DNA from: Aquabacterium sp029268225
Lineage (GTDB): Bacteria > Pseudomonadota > Gammaproteobacteria > Burkholderiales > Burkholderiaceae_C
Direction: 5' to 3'
Assembly: GCF_037482285.1 (NCBI RefSeq)
Contig: NZ_JBBEYB010000015.1
Coordinates: 14,099 to 78,098, forward strand
DNA length: 64,000 bases
In this document: positions 52,772-61,558 of the stretch, piece by piece
Layout of the letters: the number at the start of each line of letters is the position of its first letter
Position numbering within the stretch: the first letter of the stretch is position 1
Program-made: the position numbers and the translations under genes
Notes under the pieces: generated by a model
What the model was told of the DNA's origin: nothing
Database searches by the model: none
Seen by the model: only the letters and a program-made list of their open reading frames with translations

Positions 52772-53656
52772 TTACTTGAACACCACGGTCTTGTGACCGT
52801 TCATCAGCACACGGTGCTCGGCGTGCCACTTCACGGCCCGCGCCAGCACCACACACTCCACATCCCGCCCCACGGCGGTGAAATCTTCCGGGGTCAGGGT
52901 GTGATCCACCCGTTCCACGTCCTGCTCGATGATCGGGCCTTCGTCCAGGTCGGCGGTCACGTAGTGGGCCGTCGCACCGATCAGCTTCACGCCGCGGTCA
53001 TGCGCCTGATAGTAAGGCTTGGCGCCCTTGAAGCTGGGCAAAAAGCTGTGGTGGATGTTGATGGCGCGCCCCTTGAGGAACTGGCAGAACTCGGCGCTGA
53101 GGATCTGCATGTAGCGCGCCAGCACGACCAGGTCCACGCCTTCTTGCGCCACCAACGCCTCCACCTGCTGCTCCTGCGCGCGCTTGACCTCGGGGCTGGA
53201 CCCCGTGGGCAGCGGCAGGTGGTGGAAAGGGATGCCATAGCTGGCGGCCAGCTCGGCGTAGTCCGGGTGGTTGGAGACGATCGCCGGGATGTCGATGGGC
53301 AACCAGCCAGAGCGCCAGCGGAACAGCAGGTCGTTGAGGCAGTGTCCATGCTTGCTGACCATGATCAGCACGCGCGGCTTGCGCGCCAGCGCGCGGATGG
53401 ACGCCGTCATCTGGAACTGCTCGCGCACATGCGAGAACAGACGCTCCAGCGTGCCGGCATCGGCCAGGTGGTCGGGCGCGGCAAAGTGCACGCGCATGAA
53501 GAACAGACCGGTGCTGTCCTCGCTTTGCACATCGCCAAACTGCTGTGAGTCGATGATGTTGCAGCCGGCCTGATACAGCAGGCCCGACACCGCGTGAACG
53601 ATGCCGGTGGTGTCCCGGCAGGACAGGGTCAGAACGAATTCGTGCGTGGTCTTCAT
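52772..53656 (-). CDS. purU: Formyltetrahydrofolate deformylase
   Basis: A 294-residue enzyme that hydrolyses 10-formyl-THF to formate and THF, balancing one-carbon pools. An N-terminal ACT domain (about 5-85, LTLSCRDTTGIVHAVSGLLY) is followed by the formyl-transferase fold with NHPDYAELA, YMQILSAEF and the catalytic region INIHHSFLPSFKGAKPY plus GATAHYVTADLDEGPIIEQ. The ATG at 53656 gives the normal length. Confidence 0.96.
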   Translation of the reverse strand: MKTTHEFVLTLSCRDTTGIVHAVSGLLYQAGCNIIDSQQFGDVQSEDSTGLFFMRVHFAAPDHLADAGTLERLFSHVREQFQMTASIRALARKPRVLIMVSKHGHCLNDLLFRWRSGWLPIDIPAIVSNHPDYAELAASYGIPFHHLPLPTGSSPEVKRAQEQQVEALVAQEGVDLVVLARYMQILSAEFCQFLKGRAINIHHSFLPSFKGAKPYYQAHDRGVKLIGATAHYVTADLDEGPIIEQDVERVDHTLTPEDFTAVGRDVECVVLARAVKWHAEHRVLMNGHKTVVFK

Positions 53657-53725
53657 GATGGAGAACGATTGTAGGCGGGGCGCATGACGATTGCGGGTCC
53701 CACACCCGATGCACACACCGTGCGA

Positions 53726-55549
53726 TCAACGCGCATACAGGCGCTCGATCTCGGCAGCAAAGCGGGTCATCAGGTTGTTGCGTTTGAGCTTGAGCGTGGG
53801 CGTCATCATGGTGTTCTCGACGGTCCAGGGCTCCAGCGTCAGCCAGACCTTGCGGGGCACCGCGTAATGCGGAAAGCTGGAAGCCGCCTGCTGGATGCGC
53901 GTCAGCGCCGCCTTCACCGCAGCAGGGGCTTGCAGGCTGGCAGGGTCCTTGGGGTCCAACTGCAGACTTTGCGCCAGTTGCGCCCACACCTGCGGGTTCA
54001 TCACCACCACCGCGGCGATGAAGGGGCGCTGCTCGCCCAGCACGAAGGCCTGCTCGAACAGCGGGTCACCCGTGAGCGCCTGTTCCAGATCGCCAGGCGG
54101 CACCTTCTCACCGGTCGAGGTGACGATGATCTCCTTGATGCGACCCAGGATGCGGATGCGGCCGTCCTCGATGGCAGCCTGGTCGCCCGTGCCCAGCCAG
54201 CCCTCGGGCGACAGAACCTTGGCGGTGTCCTCGGGGCGGTTCAGGTAGCCCTTCATCACGCTGGGGCCGCGCACCTGCAGTTCACGGTTCTCACCGATGC
54301 GCACTTCCACGCCGGGCAAGGCACGTCCCACGGAGGACGGATCGTTGTCGGTCGGCAGGTTGCACGCCACCACGGGCGAGGTTTCGGTCATGCCGTAGCC
54401 TTGCACCAGCGGCATGCCCACGCCCAGAAAGCAGCGCGCCACTGCCGGGGACAAGGGCGCACCGCCGCTGACGGCCACGCGCAGGCGTCCACCAAACTGC
54501 GCCAGCAAGGGCTGGGCGGCCAGCTTGTCCAGCAGCGACCACACCAGCCCGTCGAACACCGACCAGGGTGAGGCTGGCACCGGCAGACCCTGCTGGCGGC
54601 AGAAGCGCCGCCAGCCCACGGCCTCGGTCCAGGCAAACAGGCGGGCTTTCAGCGGTGAGGTGGCCAGCACCTCCTGCAGGCGCGCCTGCACCCTCTCATA
54701 GATGCGGGGCACCGACACCAGCACGGTGGGTCGCACATTGCGCAGGTCTTCGCTCAGCTGTGCCACCGAGCGCGCGTACACCACGCAGGCCCCGGCGGCC
54801 ATCGGCAGGTAGTAGCCCGCCGTGCGCTCGAAGGTGTGCGACAGCGGCAGGAAGGACAGGAACACGTCATCGGGACGCGGCTGGATCACCGACATCACCG
54901 CCTTGACGTTGCTCATCACATTGCGGTGCGTCAGCATCACGCCCTTGGGCTTGCCGGTGGTGCCCGAGGTGTAAACAATGGCGGCCAGGTCATCGGCTTT
55001 GGGGGCCACCACACCGTGCATGGGCGCCGCCGTCTGCCCCGCTGCCAGCCAGTCGTGCAGGCTCAACAGCTGCGGGCCGGACGCGACAGGCGCATCCGGC
55101 ACGGCGTTGTCGCACACCACCACCGCACGCAGCGCCGGCAGGTCAGCACCGACGCCGGCAATTGCCTGCCACTGGCTCACGCTCTGCACCACCAGCAGCG
55201 ACACGGCACTGTCCGACAGGATGTAGGCAATGCTGGCCGGATTGTCGATGGCGTGCAGGGGCACGGGCGCCCCGCCCTGCACCAAGGTAGCCAGGTCGAT
55301 GCTGACGGCATCCAGGCCATTGGGCAGCAGGATGGACACGCGTGCGCCTTGTGGCAGGTCCATCGCCTGCAGCGCGGCCGACCACTGACTCACCCGCTGC
55401 GCCACCTGTGCCCAGTCCAGGCTCACCCAGGCCTGGGCAGTGACGTCGAAATGGCGGTAGGCCACGGTCTGTGGTGTACGGCTCACCCGCCAAGCCAGCA
55501 GCTCAGGCAGGGTTTGTAGGGCATAGAGATCGGAGAGCACCTCGGACAT
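53726..55549 (-). CDS. AMP-dependent long-chain acyl-CoA ligase
   Basis: A 607-residue adenylate-forming enzyme. P-loop-like core motif YTSGTTGKPKGVMLTHRN (about 196-213), GYGMTETSPVVAC (about 385-397) and the A8 hinge GRIKEIIVTSTGEKV are intact. Length and motifs match FadD15/long-chain fatty-acid CoA ligases. The ATG at 55549 (MSEVLSDLYALQ) is used. Substrate length is inferred, not seen. It precedes purU at 70 nt. Confidence 0.92.
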   Translation of the reverse strand: MSEVLSDLYALQTLPELLAWRVSRTPQTVAYRHFDVTAQAWVSLDWAQVAQRVSQWSAALQAMDLPQGARVSILLPNGLDAVSIDLATLVQGGAPVPLHAIDNPASIAYILSDSAVSLLVVQSVSQWQAIAGVGADLPALRAVVVCDNAVPDAPVASGPQLLSLHDWLAAGQTAAPMHGVVAPKADDLAAIVYTSGTTGKPKGVMLTHRNVMSNVKAVMSVIQPRPDDVFLSFLPLSHTFERTAGYYLPMAAGACVVYARSVAQLSEDLRNVRPTVLVSVPRIYERVQARLQEVLATSPLKARLFAWTEAVGWRRFCRQQGLPVPASPWSVFDGLVWSLLDKLAAQPLLAQFGGRLRVAVSGGAPLSPAVARCFLGVGMPLVQGYGMTETSPVVACNLPTDNDPSSVGRALPGVEVRIGENRELQVRGPSVMKGYLNRPEDTAKVLSPEGWLGTGDQAAIEDGRIRILGRIKEIIVTSTGEKVPPGDLEQALTGDPLFEQAFVLGEQRPFIAAVVVMNPQVWAQLAQSLQLDPKDPASLQAPAAVKAALTRIQQAASSFPHYAVPRKVWLTLEPWTVENTMMTPTLKLKRNNLMTRFAAEIERLYAR

Positions 55550-55574
55550 GGTCTCGGTTCCTGGCAGATCAGAA

Positions 55575-55602
55575 AAGACAAAGCCCGGGCGAACCCGGGC
55601 TT
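55575..55602 (-). terminator. Terminator after the ilvE-zinc-finger transcript
   Basis: AAGCCCGGG (55581-55589) and CCCGGGCTT (55594-55602) form a stem with a 4-nt loop; the minus strand then reads TGTCTTTTCTG, a broken T run. Confidence 0.6.
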
Positions 55603-55629
55603 GCTGTGTCGCGCGCGGCGGCAGGCACC

Positions 55630-55845
55630 TCAGTGGGCGTGCACGTGCTCGCCGTCTTTCAGCTTGTAGACGGTGCCGCAATACGGGCACTTGCCTTCGC
55701 CGGTGGCCACCACGTCAATGTAGACGCGAGGGTGGTTGCTCCACAAGGCTTGCTTGGGGTTGGGGCAAAACACCACGCCCGGCCCTTGCAGGTCGGCCGC
55801 GCCCACTTCCACGACGGCTTTGGGAGACTGTGTGTTCGTGCTCAT
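55630..55845 (-). CDS. CHCC-type zinc-finger protein
   Basis: A 71-residue protein with the zf-CHCC pattern: a Cys in VVFCPNPK, a His in SNHPRVYID and the C-X2-C pair CPYCGTVYKL. This family includes the zinc-binding NDUFS6 subunit of mitochondrial complex I. In betaproteobacteria it is often next to ilvE, as here, 18 nt downstream. Function in bacteria is unproven. Confidence 0.85.
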   Translation of the reverse strand: MSTNTQSPKAVVEVGAADLQGPGVVFCPNPKQALWSNHPRVYIDVVATGEGKCPYCGTVYKLKDGEHVHAH

Positions 55846-55863
55846 GTTCAGCGTCCTTGGCAA

Positions 55864-56787
55864 TCAGACCAGGGTCAGCCAGTCGGCGTACTTGGCATTG
55901 CGGCCATAGACCACGTCGAAATAGGCAGACTGGATCTTCTCGGTGATGGGGCCACGGGTGCCCGAACCAATCTCCACGCGATCGAGTTCGCGGATCGGGG
56001 TCACTTCAGCGGCGGTGCCGGTGAAGAAGGCCTCGTCGGCGATGTAGATCTCGTCTCGGGTGATGCGCTTTTCCTTGAGCTCCAGGCCCAGGTCCTTGCA
56101 GATCGCGGTCACGGTCTTGCGGGTGATGCCGTTCAAGGCGCCAGCCGACAGGTCGGGGGTGTAGACCACGCCGTCCTTGATCACGAACACGTTCTCGCCC
56201 GAACCTTCGGAGACGAAACCGGCGGTGTCCAGCAGCAGGGCTTCGTCGTAGCCGTCTTCGGTGGCTTCGAGGTTGGCCAGGATGGAGTTGGTGTAGTTGC
56301 TCACCGACTTGGCCTGCGTCATCGTGATGTTGACGTGGTGGCGGGTGAAGCTGGAGGTCTTGACGCGGATGCCGCGGTTGATGCCGTCTTCGCCCAGGTA
56401 GGCGCCCCAGGGCCAGGCGGCGACCATGACGTGCACCTTGGCACCCTTGGGGCTCACGCCCATCTTTTCAGAGCCCAGCCAGATCAGCGGACGCAGATAG
56501 CCGCTTTCCAGGTTGTTGGCCTTGATGATGTCGATCTGGGCCTGCATCACCTCGTCGAGGGTGAAGGGCATGGGCATGCGCAAGATCTTGGCGCTGTTGA
56601 ACAGGCGCTCGGTGTGCTCACGCAGACGGAAGATCGCGGTGCCCTTGTCGGTCTTGTAGGCGCGCACGCCTTCGAAAGCGCCGCAGCCATAGTGCAGCGT
56701 GTGGGTCAGCACGTGGATCTTGGCATCGCGCCACTCCACCATCTTGCCGTCCATCCAGATCTTGCCGTCGCGATCGTCCATCGACAT
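55864..56787 (-). CDS. ilvE: Branched-chain amino-acid aminotransferase
   Basis: A 307-residue class IV PLP enzyme for the last step of Leu, Ile and Val synthesis. GKIWMDGKMVEWRDAKIHVLTH opens the fold, GYLRPLIWLGSE lines the substrate site and the Schiff-base Lys is probably in MTQAKSVSNYTNS; EGSGENVFVIKDG and GITRKTV are typical. AAGGA precedes the ATG at 56787. Leads a two-gene transcript with the CHCC protein. Confidence 0.96.
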   Translation of the reverse strand: MSMDDRDGKIWMDGKMVEWRDAKIHVLTHTLHYGCGAFEGVRAYKTDKGTAIFRLREHTERLFNSAKILRMPMPFTLDEVMQAQIDIIKANNLESGYLRPLIWLGSEKMGVSPKGAKVHVMVAAWPWGAYLGEDGINRGIRVKTSSFTRHHVNITMTQAKSVSNYTNSILANLEATEDGYDEALLLDTAGFVSEGSGENVFVIKDGVVYTPDLSAGALNGITRKTVTAICKDLGLELKEKRITRDEIYIADEAFFTGTAAEVTPIRELDRVEIGSGTRGPITEKIQSAYFDVVYGRNAKYADWLTLV

Positions 56788-56862
56788 GGGGGGAATCCTT
56801 CTCAAAGGTGTCGCCACCCGTGTGGCGCTCATCGAACTTTTGATTGTAGCGCCCAGCGGCCC

Positions 56863-58122
56863 TCAGGCCGAGGCCACCGGGGCCGCTGCAGCCGCCTTCA
56901 CCAGGCGTTCGCTGCCCCGCTGGCGGAAGTCGGGCACGCGGTGGCGGGTGTGGCGCGCGATCATCAGCTCTTCGTTGGTCGGGATCACCCAGACACTGAC
57001 CGGACTGTCGGACTGGCTGATGCGGTGCGGCTGATCGCGCTCGGCAGGCCCGGCGGCGTTGGCCGCCTCGTCCAGCTTCACGCCCAACCAGGCGGCGTCG
57101 TGGCAGATGCGGGCCCGGATGGCCGCCGCATGCTCGCCAATCCCGGCCGTGAAAACCAGGCTGTCCACCCCGCCCAGAGCGGCCGCGAGTGAGCCCAGCT
57201 CGCGCCGGATGCGGTAGACGTACAGGTCGATGGCCTCGCGGGCGGCCGGATGCTCGCTGGCCAGCAAGGTACGCATGTCCGACGACAGGCCCGAGACGCC
57301 CAGCAGGCCTGACTGTTTGTAGAGCAGCGCCTCGATCTGGCGGGCGTCCATGCCGCGCTCGTCCATCAGCCACAGCAGCACACCCGGGTCGATGTTGCCG
57401 CAGCGGGTGCCCATGGGCAAACCGTCCAGCGCCGTGAAACCCATGGTGCTGGCCACGCTGTGCCCGTGCTGCAAGGCACACATGCTGGCGCCATTGCCCA
57501 GGTGCATCACCACCGTACGGCCTTTGGCGGCATGGCGGTCCACCTGCGGCAGGCGCGACGCAATGTATTCGTACGACAGGCCATGGAAACCGTAGCGCTG
57601 AACGCCCGCATGGTGAAACTCGCGGGGCAAGGCAAAGCGCTGCGAAACCTCGGGCCCGGTGGTGTGGAAGGCCGTGTCAAAACAAGCGACCTGCGGCACG
57701 CGGGGCGCCAGCTTCATCAAGGCGCGCACGGGGGCCAGGTTGTGCGGCTGATGCAGCGGCGCCAGCGGCACCAGCTCGGCCAGTTGCTCGACCACCGTCG
57801 GTGTCAACACCACCGGCTCCCGAAAGGCCACGCCCCCGTGCACGATGCGGTGCCCCACCGCCACCACCTCGATGCGGTGCAGGAACTGCGGCATGATCTT
57901 GAGCAGGTGCGCCAAGGCTGCCTCGTGGTCGAAGCCTTCCTCGCCCGACCAGCGCTGATCGAGCAACACCTCCCCACGCACATTGGCCACTTTCAAGCGC
58001 GGCGCGGTGCCCAGGCCCTCGATCTGGCCGTGAAACAGGGGCCGGAAGATCCGCGCCGTGAACACCGAGAACTTCAGGCTCGACGAGCCCGCGTTGAGCA
58101 CGGCAATGGCGTCAGTGGTCAT
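56863..58122 (-). CDS. ackA: Acetate kinase
   Basis: A 419-residue ASKHA-fold kinase converting acetyl phosphate and ADP to acetate and ATP. Motifs are LNAGSSSLKFSVF, the HRIVHGG segment, FHGLSYEYIA, HLGNGASMCAL and FTAGIGEHAAAIR. It is slightly longer than E. coli AckA at the C-terminus. It follows the phosphotransacetylase gene by 16 nt in one operon. Confidence 0.97.
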   Translation of the reverse strand: MTTDAIAVLNAGSSSLKFSVFTARIFRPLFHGQIEGLGTAPRLKVANVRGEVLLDQRWSGEEGFDHEAALAHLLKIMPQFLHRIEVVAVGHRIVHGGVAFREPVVLTPTVVEQLAELVPLAPLHQPHNLAPVRALMKLAPRVPQVACFDTAFHTTGPEVSQRFALPREFHHAGVQRYGFHGLSYEYIASRLPQVDRHAAKGRTVVMHLGNGASMCALQHGHSVASTMGFTALDGLPMGTRCGNIDPGVLLWLMDERGMDARQIEALLYKQSGLLGVSGLSSDMRTLLASEHPAAREAIDLYVYRIRRELGSLAAALGGVDSLVFTAGIGEHAAAIRARICHDAAWLGVKLDEAANAAGPAERDQPHRISQSDSPVSVWVIPTNEELMIARHTRHRVPDFRQRGSERLVKAAAAAPVASA

Positions 58123-58138
58123 CGTCAGCGGCCTTCCA

Positions 58139-59146
58139 TCATGCTTTCACGGCCGCAGCCAGCGCCTGCGCACGCGCGTGCGCCAGCAGCTTGAGCACCG
58201 CGGTGGAAGCCAGACGCATGCGCACCGAGTCGGCGCGGCTGGTCAGCACGATGGGCACCCTGGTGCCCAGCACGATGCCGGCGCTGTCAGCGCCAGCCAG
58301 GTACTGCAACTGCTTGGCCAGCATGTTGCCGGCCTCGATGTCGGGCACGACCAGGATGTCGGCCTGCCCCGCCACCGGCGAGACGATGTGCTTGGTGCGG
58401 GCCGCCTCCAGGTTCACGGCATTGTCGAAGGCCAGCGGCCCGTCGATCAAACCGCCGGTGATCTGCCCGCGGTCGGCCATCTTGCACAGCATGGCCGCGT
58501 CCACCGTGGCCTGCATGTCGGGGTTGACGGTTTCCACCGCCGCCAGGATGGCCACCTTGGGCTCGGGCACCCCCAGCACATGCGCCAACTCGATCGCGTT
58601 CTGCACGATGTCGGCTTTTTCGCGCACCGTGGGCGCGATGTTGACCGCCGCATCGGTGACCAGCAGCATCCGCGGGTAGGCCGGCACGTCCATCACGAAG
58701 ACGTGGCTGACGCGGCGCGCGGTGCGCAGCCCAGTGGCCGAGGCCACCACCGCCCCCATCAATTCATCGGTGTGCAGGCTGCCCTTCATCAGCGCCTGCA
58801 CCTCACCCGCGCGGGCCAGCGCCACGGCGGCATCGGCCGCGGCATGGCTGTGCTCGGTGTCCACGATGCGCCAGGGCGACAGGTCCCAGCCACCTTCCTT
58901 GGCCACGGCCCGGATCTTGGCCTGCGGGCCCACCAGCACCGGCTCGATCAGGCCGCGCTGGGCCGCCGCGATCGCGCCACCCAGCGAATCCGCGTCGCAG
59001 GGGTGGACCACCGCACAACGCACGGCTGGCAGGCCCTCGCAGGCACGGAACAGGCGACCGAACACATTATTGGGATGCTGGGCGTCTGCGCTGGGAGGAC
59101 ATGACGCCGTAGCGGGCGCAACGGGAGGCTGAGAAAGGTTGGTCAT
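58139..59146 (-). CDS. Phosphate acetyl/butyryltransferase, short form
   Basis: A 335-residue PF01515 enzyme. ADSLGGAIAAAQRGLIEPVLVGP, MKGSLHTDELMGAVV, FVMDVPAYPRMLLVTDAAVNIAP and ITGGLIDGPLAFDNAV match the catalytic domain. It lacks the long N-terminal region of E. coli Pta, as in short Pta and bifunctional enoyl-CoA hydratase/Pta relatives. With ackA it would interconvert acetyl-CoA and acetate; a butyryl substrate cannot be excluded. The ATG at 59146 is used; a TTG-like upstream start is less likely. Confidence 0.88.
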   Translation of the reverse strand: MTNLSQPPVAPATASCPPSADAQHPNNVFGRLFRACEGLPAVRCAVVHPCDADSLGGAIAAAQRGLIEPVLVGPQAKIRAVAKEGGWDLSPWRIVDTEHSHAAADAAVALARAGEVQALMKGSLHTDELMGAVVASATGLRTARRVSHVFVMDVPAYPRMLLVTDAAVNIAPTVREKADIVQNAIELAHVLGVPEPKVAILAAVETVNPDMQATVDAAMLCKMADRGQITGGLIDGPLAFDNAVNLEAARTKHIVSPVAGQADILVVPDIEAGNMLAKQLQYLAGADSAGIVLGTRVPIVLTSRADSVRMRLASTAVLKLLAHARAQALAAAVKA

Positions 59147-59269
59147 CACAAAGGCTGTTGGATCAGAGGCTGAGGGCCACAGAAGCATCAGATCTTCCAG
59201 GGTCAAGATGACAAGCATAGGACGGAAAACCGCAGAAACCCTGATGACCTACGGTCTTGCACCCCCCAT

Positions 59270-59298
59270 TTGCATTTTAAGACGACCGGTCATATTAT
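59270..59298 (+). promoter_or_regulatory. nemRA promoter with palindromic operator
   Basis: TTGCAT (59270-59275), a 17-nt spacer and TATTAT (59293-59298). The perfect palindrome GACCGGTC (59284-59291) lies in the spacer, where a TetR-type repressor would block RNA polymerase. The expected +1 is at the nemR ATG (59305). Confidence 0.65.
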
Positions 59299-59304
59299 TC
59301 AGTC

Positions 59305-59898
59305 ATGGCCCGCACCGCTGACAAAACCGACATCCCTCGCCGCCTCACCGCAGCCGGCTACGAACTGTTCACGCGCTGCGGCTATCACGCCACCGGCATC
59401 CAGCAGATCACCGACCAGGCAGGCGTGCCCAAAGGCTCGTTCTACAACCACTTCGAGAGCAAGGAAGCCTTCGCCGCGGCCATCATTGCGCACTACGCGC
59501 GCTGGGTGGACGAGGCTTGGGAGCGCTGCCTGAGCGATGCGCCCCCCGACGCCCACGATGCGGTGCGCCACGTTTTCACGCGCTTCATCGCGCACCACGA
59601 ACAGCAAGGCTGCCAGGGCTGCCTGGTGGGCAACTTCGCCGCCGAAGTGGCCGAGACCAGCGCCTTGTGCTGCACCGTGCTGAACACATCGTTGTCCGGC
59701 TGGCGCACACGCCTGGCCGAGTTGCTGCGCCGCGCCCAGACCGAAGGCAGCGTGCGCACCGACGTCGATGCCGACACCCTCGCCACCTTCTTCTGGGACG
59801 CCTGGGAAGGGGCCCTGCTGCGCATGAAGATCGAACACCACACCCAAGCCCTCAAGGACACGGTCGCGCTGATGCTCGACCACCTCTTGCGTCCTTGA
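59305..59898 (+). CDS. nemR: TetR-family electrophile/bleach-responsive repressor (NemR-like)
   Basis: A 197-residue TetR regulator. The HTH is about residues 25-50 (GIQQITDQAGVPKGSFYNHF). The core QGCQGCLVGNF puts Cys at 103 and 106, and Lys175 is in LLRMKIEH; E. coli NemR senses bleach and electrophiles through Cys106, with Lys175 implicated. It should repress itself and the reductase gene downstream (26 nt), both released by reactive electrophiles. No ribosome site precedes the ATG and the predicted +1 coincides with it, so the mRNA may be leaderless. Confidence 0.9.
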   Translation: MARTADKTDIPRRLTAAGYELFTRCGYHATGIQQITDQAGVPKGSFYNHFESKEAFAAAIIAHYARWVDEAWERCLSDAPPDAHDAVRHVFTRFIAHHEQQGCQGCLVGNFAAEVAETSALCCTVLNTSLSGWRTRLAELLRRAQTEGSVRTDVDADTLATFFWDAWEGALLRMKIEHHTQALKDTVALMLDHLLRP

Positions 59899-59924
59899 TT
59901 TTTTTCTTCCACGGAGACCTTTGC

Positions 59925-61010
59925 ATGAGCGACCTGTTCCAGCCCTTCCAATTGGGCCCCATCACCCTGGCCAACCGCGTGGTCATGGCCCCCCTGACCC
60001 GCAGCCGCGCCGAAGCCGGCAACGTGCCCGGCCCGCTGATGGTCGAGTACTACGCACAACGGGCCGGCATGGGCCTGATCATTGCCGAGGCCACCCAGGT
60101 GTCAGCCACGGCACAGGGCTATCCCAGCACGCCCGGCCTGCACACCGCCGAGCAGGTGGCTGGCTGGCGCAAGGTGACCGATGCGGTGCACGCCAAGGGC
60201 GGCAAGATCTATGTGCAACTGTGGCACGTGGGCCGCATGTCGCACACGGCCTACCAGCCCGACGGCCAGGCCCCAGTGGCCCCCTCAGCGATTGCCCCCA
60301 AAGCCAAGACCTTCGTGGCTGGTCAAGGCATGGTGGATTGCTCGGTGCCGCGCGCTCTGGAAACCGCAGAGATCCCTGGCGTGGTCAATGACTTCCGCAC
60401 AGCGGCCCGTAACGCCATCGAGGCGGGCTTTGACGGCGTGGAAATCCACGGGGCTCACGGCTACCTGCTGGACGCCTTCCTGCGTGATGGCTCCAACAAG
60501 CGCACCGACCAGTACGGCGGCAGCATCGAGAACCGCGCACGCCTGCTGCTGGAAGTGATGGCCGCCGTCACCGCCGAAATCGGCGCCGACCGCGTGGGCA
60601 TCCGCTTGTCGCCCGTTTCCCCGGTGAACGACTCCAGCGAGAGCAACCCGCAGCCGCTGTTCGAGCACGTGGTGCGCGAACTGGAGAAGCTGCACCCGGT
60701 CTACATCCATGTGGTGGAGGGTCACACCGGTGGTCCGCGCGACAACGCACCGTTCGACTACGACGCCCTGCGCAAGCTCTACAGCGGCGTCTGGATGGTC
60801 AACAACGGCTACGACAAGGCCATGGCCGAAGCCGCGGTGTCGAACCACCATGGCGATCTGGTGTCCTTCGGTCGCGCCGCGATCAGCAACCCGGACCTGG
60901 CTCGTCGCCTCCAGGAAAACGCACCCCTCAACGAACTGTTCTCGGATGTGGGCCTGTACGGCGGCACCGGCGCGCATGGTTACACCGACTATCCGTCGCT
61001 GCCAGCCTGA
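59925..61010 (+). CDS. nemA: Old-yellow-enzyme N-ethylmaleimide/alkene reductase
   Basis: A 361-residue FMN enzyme reducing alpha,beta-unsaturated carbonyls, maleimides and nitro compounds. It opens LFQPFQLGPITLANRVVMAPL and has the substrate-site HGAHGYLLDAFL with the paired His, the DQYGGSIENRARL stretch and the FGRAAISNPDLARRL phosphate-binding tail. GGAGA precedes the ATG. It is in a nemR-nemA operon, as in E. coli, where the system detoxifies electrophiles. Confidence 0.95.
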   Translation: MSDLFQPFQLGPITLANRVVMAPLTRSRAEAGNVPGPLMVEYYAQRAGMGLIIAEATQVSATAQGYPSTPGLHTAEQVAGWRKVTDAVHAKGGKIYVQLWHVGRMSHTAYQPDGQAPVAPSAIAPKAKTFVAGQGMVDCSVPRALETAEIPGVVNDFRTAARNAIEAGFDGVEIHGAHGYLLDAFLRDGSNKRTDQYGGSIENRARLLLEVMAAVTAEIGADRVGIRLSPVSPVNDSSESNPQPLFEHVVRELEKLHPVYIHVVEGHTGGPRDNAPFDYDALRKLYSGVWMVNNGYDKAMAEAAVSNHHGDLVSFGRAAISNPDLARRLQENAPLNELFSDVGLYGGTGAHGYTDYPSLPA

Positions 61011-61070
61011 GGCGGAGCCCCGAGAAGTGCCCCGCGTGTCGGGGCTGTCGAACCGGTCTGCGCCCAGCCA

Positions 61071-61415
61071 TCAAGGCGCGCGCAGCGGTGTGGCGCCCTG
61101 GGTCGGCATGAATCGGTTGAGCACCAGCTTCAAGGTGTAAAACACGATCACCGAGCCCAGGAAATCGCCCGTGGCCATCACAAGAAAGCCGGACCACTCG
61201 TGGGTGTCAGGGTCCCGCAGATGGAACCACAGGTGATGGAGCAAGGGGCTGGCAATCGAATATGCGACGATGCACGCCAGCAACTTGCCCGGCGTGAGGT
61301 TGGTCAGACTCCCCTGCAGACCAAAAAACCGCCGCGCCACCACATAGACCATGTAGGGCGCCACGGTCGCGATGATGCCGCCCATGAAAGAGCGCGTGAA
61401 ATCATCGGGAAAGAA
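61071..61415 (-). pseudogene. C-terminal fragment of a membrane-protein gene cut by the IS
   Basis: The frame runs from the IS border (61415) to a stop at 61071 and reads FFPDDFTRSFMGGIIATVAP, then three hydrophobic segments, among them KLLACIVAYSIASPLLHHLW and MATGDFLGSVIVFYTLKLVL. Before the insertion the frame continued upstream. An internal ATG at 61385 could give a 104-residue remnant. The GDFLG-plus-helix arrangement is loosely like MASE1 sensor domains; this is a weak guess. Confidence 0.6.
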
Positions 61416-61525
61416 GGGGTCTCCTCGTTTTCAGTGCAATAAGTGACGGTACGAAAAGCTAGCACTGGCGCGGAGGTGGTGTTGGTAGATCGTTGATTTC
61501 ATTGACTTTCCTGTTCACTTTCAAA
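61416..61525. repeat. Left terminal inverted repeat of the IS (about 110 bp expected)
   Basis: IS1071 is known for long inverted repeats of about 110 bp; the first 40 nt show the Tn3-type terminus. Only one copy is in the window, so the length is taken from family knowledge, not measured. Confidence 0.55.
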
Positions 61526-61558
61526 TCTGCGATTCGTGGCGTCAAACCGTGGTCGGTT

